A stretch of DNA of 7,297 nucleotides. It comes from Burkholderiales bacterium RIFCSPHIGHO2_12_FULL_61_11. GTDB lineage: Bacteria > Pseudomonadota > Gammaproteobacteria > Burkholderiales > Burkholderiaceae_C. A program made the translations under genes and the position numbers. Where the stretch lies: the NCBI GenBank assembly GCA_001770785.1, contig MERZ01000124.1, forward strand, positions 1,548 to 8,844, in the 5' to 3' direction. Positions 1 to 5,325 of the stretch are shown here, piece after piece. The number at the start of each line of letters is the position of its first letter. The first letter of the stretch is position 1. Under the pieces are notes generated by a model. That model did no database searches. It saw only the letters and a program-made list of their open reading frames with translations, and had not been told where the DNA came from.

Positions 1-340
1 GCGACGCGTCGCTGAGGAAGCTCATAAGCGGGTCGCAATTGATGGCAAAGGCGCAAGCACGGGGCGTCCGGCTGCTCATGGGTCAAAGTGGGGGCTCTTT
101 GGACTGCTTTTCGGTGCATGGCGCCAAGCCTTTGCTGTGTACATTGCAGCCTATGGAGGGCTCGATTCACGATCATTCCCTGGCAACAAAACCAGACAAC
201 CTGCAGAAATGAATTTTTTAACATTTTCCTTGAGCGCCTTGACGGGCCCGTTACATCGTGGCGTCCTGTCAGCAGTGCCGATGAAAATCCAAAAAGCAGA
301 CTGAGGCGCTCACTTTGCGCGCGCGAGAACATAAAAGCGT
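1..340. other. Unassigned stretch upstream of cheR
   Basis: No gene can be recognised here. Several frames are open by chance or otherwise: + frame 2 from the left edge to a TGA at 302-304, + frame 3 from the edge to a TGA at 210-212, and one minus-strand frame from an ATG at 332-330 leftwards off the edge. None gives a protein I recognise. The + frame 3 reading has the most G/C-rich third codon positions (about 70 percent by eye), so it is the best candidate for the tail of an upstream gene. In related clusters a chemoreceptor gene or cheW often lies here, but no receptor signature or C-terminal NWETF-like pentapeptide is visible. From about 205 to 340 the sequence becomes more A/T-rich and looks intergenic. 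It contains a short palindrome at 240-253 and probably the cheR leader. I see no convincing promoter or terminator. Confidence 0.5.
240..253. promoter_or_regulatory. Short palindrome upstream of cheR
   Basis: TGACGGGCCCGTTA is an inverted repeat with six of seven positions paired. Its inner ten bases (ACGGGCCCGT, 242-251) form a perfect palindrome. It lies about 90 bases before the cheR start in the only intergenic-looking DNA on this side. Such a symmetrical site could bind a dimeric regulator, but there is no loop for an RNA hairpin and no recognised operator consensus. A chance origin is quite possible in GC-rich DNA. Confidence 0.2.
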
Positions 341-1210
341 ATGAACACAACACAGCATATCGCTACGATCTCCACAGTGGCGCCGGATTTTCTTCTCACG
401 GACCATGATTTTTCGAAAATACGCACACTCATACATCAGCGTGCCGGAATCGCGTTAAGCGCTCAAAAGCGGCAAATGGTGTACAGCCGGCTGTCGCGGC
501 GCTTACGGGAGCTCAGGCTGAAGGAATTCTCCACTTATCTGAGTATTCTGGAGGCCGACCCCAATAGCAAAGAGTGGCAGTTGTTTACCAATGCACTGAC
601 CACCAATCTCACGGCATTCTTTCGTGAAGCCCATCATTTCCCGGTACTGGCGGAGCACGCACTAGGCTGTCCCCAGCCTGTCACCGTCTGGTGCTCAGCG
701 GCATCCACGGGGGAAGAGCCTTACTCGATTGCGATGACGCTGATTGAGGCGCTGGGCAGTCGTGCGGGAGCTGCCAGCGTGGTGGCCACCGATATCGATA
801 CGCAAGTGCTGGCCAAAGGTGCGGAGGGCGTTTTCACGATGGAGCAGGTCAGCAAGCTGTCGCCCGAACGTCTCAAACGTTTTTTCCTGAAGGGCTCAGG
901 CGCACATTCTGGCAAGGTGCTGATACGGCCGGAAGTTGCGGCAATGGTGAAGTTTCAGCGGCTCAATCTGCTGGATCCCGGCTGGTTCCTGAAAGATCCT
1001 TTTGATGCAATTTTCTGCCGCAATGTGATGATTTATTTCGACAAGCCCACCCAGGGGAAAATACTGCAACGCTTTGCACCGCTGCTCAAGCCGCATGGCT
1101 TGATGTTTGCCGGCCATTCTGAAAATTTCTCATTTGCCAGTCAGACCTTCCGATTGCGCGGGCAGACAGTTTATGAACTGGCTTCTGCCCGGGCGAAGGT
1201 GGCCACATGA
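341..1210 (+). CDS. cheR: Chemoreceptor glutamate methyltransferase CheR
   Basis: CheR transfers methyl groups from S-adenosylmethionine to glutamates on the cytoplasmic part of chemoreceptors, working against CheB to set adaptation. The 289-residue product is close to the usual CheR length. An N-terminal helical domain (about 18-75) is followed by TNLTAFFRE (88-96), the SAM-binding segment WCSAASTGEEPYS (117-129), ATDID (149-153), RLNLLD (207-212), CRNVMIYFD (226-234) and AGHSENF (257-263), all typical of the family. A GSG loop at 185-187 lies in the beta-subdomain that docks the receptor C-terminal pentapeptide in enteric CheR. An in-frame TAA at 332-334 means the ATG at 341 is the first possible start, and the family N-terminus begins before the next ATG (406). 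The ribosome-binding site is weak: GAGAA at 325-329 with an 11-base spacer. The gene overlaps cheD by four bases. Confidence 0.97.
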   Translation: MNTTQHIATISTVAPDFLLTDHDFSKIRTLIHQRAGIALSAQKRQMVYSRLSRRLRELRLKEFSTYLSILEADPNSKEWQLFTNALTTNLTAFFREAHHFPVLAEHALGCPQPVTVWCSAASTGEEPYSIAMTLIEALGSRAGAASVVATDIDTQVLAKGAEGVFTMEQVSKLSPERLKRFFLKGSGAHSGKVLIRPEVAAMVKFQRLNLLDPGWFLKDPFDAIFCRNVMIYFDKPTQGKILQRFAPLLKPHGLMFAGHSENFSFASQTFRLRGQTVYELASARAKVAT

Positions 1211-1863
1211 TTTTGATGGACATGGAGTCGGTCGCCACCCGCCATTACTTTGACCGAGAGTTTGGAATTTCAGCGGTAAAGCTGCTGCCTGGCGAATATT
1301 ACGTCACCTCCAGGGACCTGGTGCTGACAACCGTATTGGGATCGTGCGTCTCGGCTTGCGTACGTGACAGTACTGCGGGTATTGGAGGCATGAACCACTT
1401 TATGCTTCCGGATAATGCGGACCCGACATCCCGGGACAAAGCCGCGGCAATGCGCTATGGCGAATATGCCATGGAGATGCTGCTCAATCAGTTGTACAAG
1501 GCGGGGGCCAGGCGCGAACGGCTGGAAGCCAAGGTGTTTGGGGGCGGTGCCGTGCTGGCCAATATGTCAATGCTCAATATTGGTGACCGCAACGCCGACT
1601 TTGTATTGCGCTATCTCAATGTGGAGCAGATCCGGATATCGGCTCAGGATCTGCGGGGGAAGCAGGCTCGTCGCATTAATTACTTCCCCGAATCTGGACG
1701 GGTTACCCTGCGAAAGCTTCAACAACAGGACAAAGCGTTGCTGGTGCAACAGGAACAGGAGCTGGTGCAGGCGTTGTTGAAGCAGCGCGGCCGCAACAAG
1801 CTGGAGCCTTTTGACACGGACGCTCCCCGCAGTCGTGCTAACAAGAGTACCTGGCCCGTATGA
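1207..1863 (+). CDS. cheD: Chemoreceptor glutamine deamidase CheD
   Basis: CheD hydrolyses specific glutamine side chains of chemoreceptors to glutamate, creating methylation sites and tuning receptor activity. The product has 218 residues. The core [20 protein letters not shown] (28-47) and [12 protein letters not shown] (58-69) contains the catalytic triad expected of the family: Thr41, Cys47 and His64. These have the same spacing (T-6-C-17-H) as the triad of Thermotoga CheD. The second family block includes KVFGGG and a later [10 protein letters not shown], which are also typical. The ATG at 1207 overlaps the cheR stop in an ATGA motif and is preceded by AAGG at 1196-1199 with a 7-base spacer; in-frame ATGs at 1216 and 1222 are possible alternatives. 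The C-terminal 40 or so residues are charged, glutamine-rich and poorly characteristic. The gene lies between cheR and cheB, so the three receptor-modifying enzymes are made together. Confidence 0.97.
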   Translation: MILMDMESVATRHYFDREFGISAVKLLPGEYYVTSRDLVLTTVLGSCVSACVRDSTAGIGGMNHFMLPDNADPTSRDKAAAMRYGEYAMEMLLNQLYKAGARRERLEAKVFGGGAVLANMSMLNIGDRNADFVLRYLNVEQIRISAQDLRGKQARRINYFPESGRVTLRKLQQQDKALLVQQEQELVQALLKQRGRNKLEPFDTDAPRSRANKSTWPV

Positions 1864-2942
1864 GCGTCAAGAAAATCAAGGTTCTGTGTGTCGACGACTC
1901 GGCACTGATACGCAGCCTGATGACCGAAATCATCAATAGCCAGCCAGATATGACCGTGGTTGCGACCGCCTCCGATCCTTTAATTGCTCGCGATCTGGTC
2001 AAACTGCACAACCCGGACGTGATGACGCTGGACGTCGAAATGCCGCGTATGGACGGACTGGAGTTTCTTGAAAAACTGATGCGCTTGCGGCCCATGCCTG
2101 TTGTGATGGTTTCGTCACTCACCGAGCGCGGATCGGAAGCTGCGCTGCGCGCCCTGGAGCTTGGGGCGATCGATTTTGTCACCAAGCCGCGCCTCGGTAT
2201 ACGTGATGGCCTGCTGGCCTATACGGACCTGATTACCAGCAAGATCCGTGTTGCCGCAGCCGCCCGTGTGCGGCCCGTAAAGCGTGCAGGGACGGGTAGC
2301 GTGATAGTGGCGGCCGACGCGCCTCTGCTGCGCAGTCCCTTGTTGAGCACCGAGAAGCTTATCATCATCGGGGCATCCACGGGTGGCACTGAAGCGATCC
2401 GGGAAGTATTGCAGCCTCTGCCGCCGGACAGTCCGGGCATCATGGTGACCCAACACATGCCGCCCGGTTTTACCCATTCGTTTGCGCAGCGCCTAAACAG
2501 CCTGTGTCGCATCGCTGTTTCGGAGGCCGTGCATGGCGAACGGATATTGCCAGGCCATGCCTACATTGCGCCCGGCGGATTTCATCTGTCGCTGACGCGC
2601 AGCGGTGCAAATTATGTTGTGCAGGTGGACCAGGCGCCGCCGGTGAACCGGCATCGGCCTTCCATCGACGTGTTGTTTGATTCAGCCGCAAAGCATGCTG
2701 GCAAAAATGCCATCGGCGTGATTTTGACCGGCATGGGACGTGATGGTGCCGAAGGCCTGCTGCGCATGCGCCAGGCGGGTGCCCATACGCTGGCGCAGGA
2801 CGAGGCCAGTTGCGTGGTGTTTGGCATGCCGCGTGAAGCGATCGCAATTGGTGCCGCGTGCGAGGTCGCTCCGCTACAGGAAATGAGTCAGCGTGTGATG
2901 GCCTACCTGAGGTCGTTGGGTGAGCGGGCCAATCGGGTATGA
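1860..2942 (+). CDS. cheB: Chemotaxis response regulator methylesterase/deamidase CheB
   Basis: CheB removes methyl groups from receptor glutamates (and can deamidate glutamines) when phosphorylated by CheA, closing the adaptation loop with CheR. The 360-residue protein has a receiver domain (about 5-125) with acidic residues Asp12 and Asp13, phospho-acceptor Asp58 in [11 protein letters not shown] and Lys109. A linker of about 35 residues leads to the methylesterase domain (about 165-355). Its catalytic triad is visible as Ser173 in GASTGG, His199 in VTQHMPPGF and Asp295 in [11 protein letters not shown]. All three are shifted by nine from Ser164, His190 and Asp286 of Salmonella CheB. The ATG overlaps the cheD stop (ATGA). 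Its own Shine-Dalgarno is poor (AAGAG at 1843-1847, 12-base spacer), which suggests translational coupling to cheD. No residue appears missing. Confidence 0.98.
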   Translation: MSVKKIKVLCVDDSALIRSLMTEIINSQPDMTVVATASDPLIARDLVKLHNPDVMTLDVEMPRMDGLEFLEKLMRLRPMPVVMVSSLTERGSEAALRALELGAIDFVTKPRLGIRDGLLAYTDLITSKIRVAAAARVRPVKRAGTGSVIVAADAPLLRSPLLSTEKLIIIGASTGGTEAIREVLQPLPPDSPGIMVTQHMPPGFTHSFAQRLNSLCRIAVSEAVHGERILPGHAYIAPGGFHLSLTRSGANYVVQVDQAPPVNRHRPSIDVLFDSAAKHAGKNAIGVILTGMGRDGAEGLLRMRQAGAHTLAQDEASCVVFGMPREAIAIGAACEVAPLQEMSQRVMAYLRSLGERANRV

Positions 2943-3013
2943 ATAAATCAAGAGGGCGTTTTTTGGTATCTGGGGTGCCGCTCGTGGAATGTTTGTGTTG
3001 GTAGTCAAATTTT

Positions 3014-3017
3014 GGAG
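3014..3017 (+). promoter_or_regulatory. Ribosome binding site deciding the cheY start
   Basis: GGAG lies six bases before the GTG at 3024. It supports that GTG as the cheY start over the in-frame TTG at 3012, whose reading frame would run straight through this site. Confidence 0.7.
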
Positions 3018-3023
3018 TGTACG

Positions 3024-3422
3024 GTGGTAGACAAGAGCATCAAAATTCTGGTCGTGGACGATTTCCCGACCATGCGCCGGATTGTTCGCAATCTGCTCAA
3101 AGAGCTGGAGTTCGTCAATGTCGACGAGGCGGAAGATGGCGCAGCCGGTCTGGAAAAGATCAAGAGCGGTAACTACGGTTTTGTGGTGTCCGACTGGAAC
3201 ATGCCGAACATGGATGGCTTGGCCATGCTGAAGGCGATTCGCGCTGATCCTTTATTGGCCAAACTGCCGGTCTTGATGGTGACCGCGGAAGCGAAAAAGG
3301 AAAATATCATTGCGGCCGCCCAAGCTGGCGCCAGCGGTTATGTCGTCAAGCCGTTTACGGCCGTCACGCTGGAAGAAAAAATTACCAAGATATTCGAAAA
3401 AATCGCGAAGGATGGTGCTTGA
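3024..3422 (+). CDS. cheY: Chemotaxis response regulator CheY
   Basis: CheY is a single-domain response regulator. Phosphorylated by CheA, it binds FliM/FliN at the flagellar motor and changes rotation. From the GTG start the product has 132 residues, and its key residues fall on the same numbers as in E. coli CheY: Asp12, Asp13, Phe14, phospho-acceptor Asp57 followed by Trp58-Asn59, Thr87, Tyr106 and Lys109. This agreement, together with the GGAG at 3014-3017, supports the GTG at 3024 over a TTG 12 bases upstream. The gene follows cheB after an 81-base gap without a visible terminator. cheZ begins one base after its stop, so the regulator and its phosphatase are co-translated. The close match to the enteric form makes it a motor-binding CheY rather than a generic receiver protein. 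Confidence 0.97.
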   Translation: MVDKSIKILVVDDFPTMRRIVRNLLKELEFVNVDEAEDGAAGLEKIKSGNYGFVVSDWNMPNMDGLAMLKAIRADPLLAKLPVLMVTAEAKKENIIAAAQAGASGYVVKPFTAVTLEEKITKIFEKIAKDGA

Positions 3423-3423
3423 T

Positions 3424-4059
3424 ATGACGCAAGATGCACTTTCCGACGCGGTGGTTGGTGATTCGGCTGAGCAGCTGGTTCATCGCATTGGCCAGTTGAC
3501 GCGCCAGATGCGCGAAGGCATGCGTGAGTTGGGACTGGGTATTGCGAGGGCAGCCGAAGCCATTCCTGACGCGCGTGACCGTCTAAGCTACGTGGCTCAA
3601 ATGACCGAACGCGCGGCCGACAGGGCACTCAATGCGATTGATGTTGCGCAGCCCATCCAGGAGAACCTGTCCAGGCAGGCCAATGGCCTGGCGCAACGCT
3701 GGGACGTATGGTTTTCCAGCTCACTGGAACTCGATGATGCGCGCGGACTGGTTATCGACACCCGAGCCTATTTGTCGGGGGTGCCGCAGCAGGTCAGTGC
3801 GACCAATGCCCAGTTGATGGAAATCATGATGGCGCAGGACTTCCAGGACCTGACAGGCCAGGTCATCAAGAAGATGATGGATGTGATCAAAGACATGGAG
3901 ACGCAGCTACTGCAGCTTCTTATCGACAACGCGCCGATTGAAAAACAGCTGGAAGTGAGCGGTGGCTTGCTCAATGGACCTCAAACCAGGAGGGGCGAGC
4001 TCGACGCCGTCGACAATCAAAGCCAGGTCGACGATCTCCTGGCCAGCCTCGGGTTTTAA
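3424..4059 (+). CDS. cheZ: CheY-phosphate phosphatase CheZ
   Basis: CheZ speeds removal of phosphate from CheY and so ends the motor signal. The 211-residue, almost wholly helical product (E. coli CheZ has 214) would form the usual long four-helix bundle dimer. The catalytic segment MAQDFQDLTGQVIKKMM (136-152) contains Asp142 and Gln146, equivalent to Asp143 and Gln147 of E. coli; the glutamine positions the attacking water. The C-terminus QSQVDDLLASLGF (199-211) is the conserved helix that grips CheY, joined by a flexible linker (about 175-198). The ATG at 3424 lies one base after the cheY stop and has GAAGGA at 3407-3412 with an 11-base spacer. An in-frame ATG at 3412 has its purine-rich sequence too close. 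An open frame extends back into cheY as far as 3310, but that part reads a different frame of a real gene. Confidence 0.97.
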   Translation: MTQDALSDAVVGDSAEQLVHRIGQLTRQMREGMRELGLGIARAAEAIPDARDRLSYVAQMTERAADRALNAIDVAQPIQENLSRQANGLAQRWDVWFSSSLELDDARGLVIDTRAYLSGVPQQVSATNAQLMEIMMAQDFQDLTGQVIKKMMDVIKDMETQLLQLLIDNAPIEKQLEVSGGLLNGPQTRRGELDAVDNQSQVDDLLASLGF

Positions 4060-4061
4060 GG

Positions 4062-4123
4062 GGCCGATCTAATTGCCCAAGGAGCAGGTCTATCACCGGC
4101 CTGATTGGCCGATCAATTCAAGG
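4062..4123. repeat. Imperfect direct repeat in the cheZ-flhB gap
   Basis: The 17-base sequence GGCCGATCAATTCAAGG at 4107-4123 recurs at 4062-4082 with four extra bases: a T after GGCCGATC and GCC after AATT. The copies start 45 bases apart, and both lie in the 123-base gap between the cheZ stop and flhB. The second copy overlaps a palindrome at 4102-4115. Paired regulator sites or a decayed local duplication are possible readings; no known consensus was recognised. Confidence 0.35.
4102..4115. promoter_or_regulatory. Short palindrome upstream of flhB
   Basis: TGATTGGCCGATCA is symmetrical in six of seven base pairs around a GGCC core, 67 bases before the flhB start. It shares the pattern TGANNGGCCNNTNA with the palindrome upstream of cheR at 240-253. 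It could be an operator for a dimeric regulator of the flhBA genes, but it matches no site I can name and may be chance. Confidence 0.2.
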
Positions 4124-4173
4124 CCCTTGCCTCAATAATCTTTGGGATCGGGCGCAGTTGCGTCTGGCGATCC

Positions 4174-4177
4174 GGAG
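4174..4177 (+). promoter_or_regulatory. Ribosome binding site deciding the flhB start
   Basis: GGAG lies five bases before the ATG at 4183. It favours this start over an upstream in-frame TTG at 4105, which would add 26 residues unlike any FlhB N-terminus. Confidence 0.7.
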
Positions 4178-4182
4178 CATCG

Positions 4183-5325
4183 ATGGCGGAAGAAAGTGAT
4201 CTCGAAAAAAGCGAACCTGCCTCGCCCAGGCGTCTGGAAAAGGCGCGCGAGGAAGGACAGGTCGCGCGGTCCCGCGAACTGGCCACCTTTGTGATGCTGG
4301 CAACGGGCATCGGCAGCCTGTGGGCCACGGGAGAGATCATCGGGCAACATTTCGGCAGTGCCTTGCGCAATAGTCTGCAATTCGAGCGGGCTTCTGCTTT
4401 TGACGCGTCATACATGATGGAGCAAGCCGGAACCGTCGTGCTTCACGGTCTGCAGGCGCTGTTGCCGCTATTTGCCATGATGCTGGTGGCTGCGCTGGCT
4501 GCGCCCATGCTGCTTGGTGGCTGGCTGTTTTCAGGAAAGTCGTTGGCGCCCAAGTTTTCAAAACTGAATCCGGTGGCCGGTATTGGCCGCATGTTTTCCA
4601 CCGAATCGCTGGCTGAGCTGGTCAAGACCGTCGTCAAGTCCCTGCTGGTCGGAGGCATTGCCTGGTGGGTCATATCCGGCAACTTGTCCTCGATCATGGC
4701 CCTGATGAGCGAGCCGTTGCGCGCGGCTCTGCCGCACACCCTGCGGCTGGTGGCCAGCAGCTGCGCATTGATCATTGGATCCTTGTTGCTGGTGACCGCC
4801 ATTGATGTGCCCTACCAGCTGTGGAGTCACCATCGCAAGCTGCGTATGTCGCGCGAGGATTTGCGGCAGGAACAGAAGGAAAACGACGGCGATCCGCAGG
4901 TTAAGGCCCAGATCCGTCGGCAGCAACAGCAGATGGCGAAGCGCCGCATGATGGCGGAAGTGCCCAAGGCCGACATCATTGTCACCAACCCCACCCACTT
5001 TGCGGTGGCACTCAAGTACATGGATAAGGAAATGCGCGCGCCGCGCGTTGTCGCCAAAGGCACCGATCTGGTGGCCTTGCGCATTCGCGCCATGGCCGAA
5101 GAATACAAAATTCCGATTCTTGAGGCGCCGCCGCTGACTCGGGCACTGTACCGGCACACCCAGTTGGGCGACGAAATTCCTGTCGCCCTGTATGCCGCCG
5201 TGGCCGAAGTGCTGGCCTGGGCTTATCAACTGCATCGCCAAAACAGCGAAGGCGGCGCTCTGCCGCCCAAGCCGCGCAACTTGCCCGTGCCTGAATCACT
5301 CGATCCCCAGGGAAGCCCCGCATGA
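4183..5325 (+). CDS. flhB: Flagellar type III export gate and switch protein FlhB
   Basis: FlhB is an inner-membrane part of the flagellar export apparatus. It switches export from rod and hook proteins to filament proteins when the hook is complete. From the ATG at 4183 it has 380 residues (Salmonella 383) and begins MAEESDLEKSEPASPRRLEKAREEG, the usual FlhB opening (here 25 residues: MAEESDLEKS then EPASPRRLEK, then AREEG). Four hydrophobic segments lie at about 33-53, 90-112, 146-165 and 187-209. A charged linker (about 215-255) leads to the cytoplasmic domain. The self-cleavage motif Asn269-Pro270-Thr271-His272 has the same numbering as in Salmonella, where cleavage falls between Asn and Pro. 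The proline-rich tail (PPKPRNLPVPESLD) is also family-typical. GGAG at 4174-4177 supports the start. A 123-base gap separates it from cheZ, and the stop overlaps the flhA start. Confidence 0.97.
   Translation: MAEESDLEKSEPASPRRLEKAREEGQVARSRELATFVMLATGIGSLWATGEIIGQHFGSALRNSLQFERASAFDASYMMEQAGTVVLHGLQALLPLFAMMLVAALAAPMLLGGWLFSGKSLAPKFSKLNPVAGIGRMFSTESLAELVKTVVKSLLVGGIAWWVISGNLSSIMALMSEPLRAALPHTLRLVASSCALIIGSLLLVTAIDVPYQLWSHHRKLRMSREDLRQEQKENDGDPQVKAQIRRQQQQMAKRRMMAEVPKADIIVTNPTHFAVALKYMDKEMRAPRVVAKGTDLVALRIRAMAEEYKIPILEAPPLTRALYRHTQLGDEIPVALYAAVAEVLAWAYQLHRQNSEGGALPPKPRNLPVPESLDPQGSPA

Noticed and set aside
239..267. TTGACG at 239-244 as a sigma-70 -35 element before cheR
   Set aside because: No TATAAT-like sequence occurs 16-18 bases downstream.
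277..284. GCCGATGA, resembling the -10 element of flagellar sigma-28 promoters
   Set aside because: Seven of eight bases match GCCGATAA, but no TAAA-like -35 lies at the required spacing.
1..332. Open minus-strand frame running off the left edge
   Set aside because: The translation (starting MFSRAQSERL) matches nothing I recognise, has no codon bias like the neighbours and opposes every real gene.
88..408. 106-residue + strand open frame overlapping the cheR start
   Set aside because: It is Cys/Arg-rich with no family resemblance and it runs into cheR in another frame.
3012..3023. TTG start adding four residues to CheY
   Set aside because: The GTG at 3024 has a well-spaced GGAG and gives numbering identical to E. 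coli CheY.
3310..3423. N-terminal extension of cheZ into cheY
   Set aside because: It is the out-of-frame reading of cheY. CheZ length and start fit the ATG at 3424.
4063..4115. GCCGATCT (4063-4070) and GCCGATCA (4108-4115) as sigma-28 -10 elements before flhB
   Set aside because: Both lack a TAAA-type -35 at the right distance. The bases at 4044-4051 and 4089-4096 do not resemble it.
4105..4182. TTG start adding 26 residues to FlhB
   Set aside because: The added residues are not FlhB-like, and the ATG at 4183 has its own ribosome-binding site.
4558..5241. 227-residue antisense open frame within flhB
   Set aside because: Its composition (rich in His, Gln, Gly) is that of the complement of a GC-biased gene. 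FlhB is certain on the + strand.
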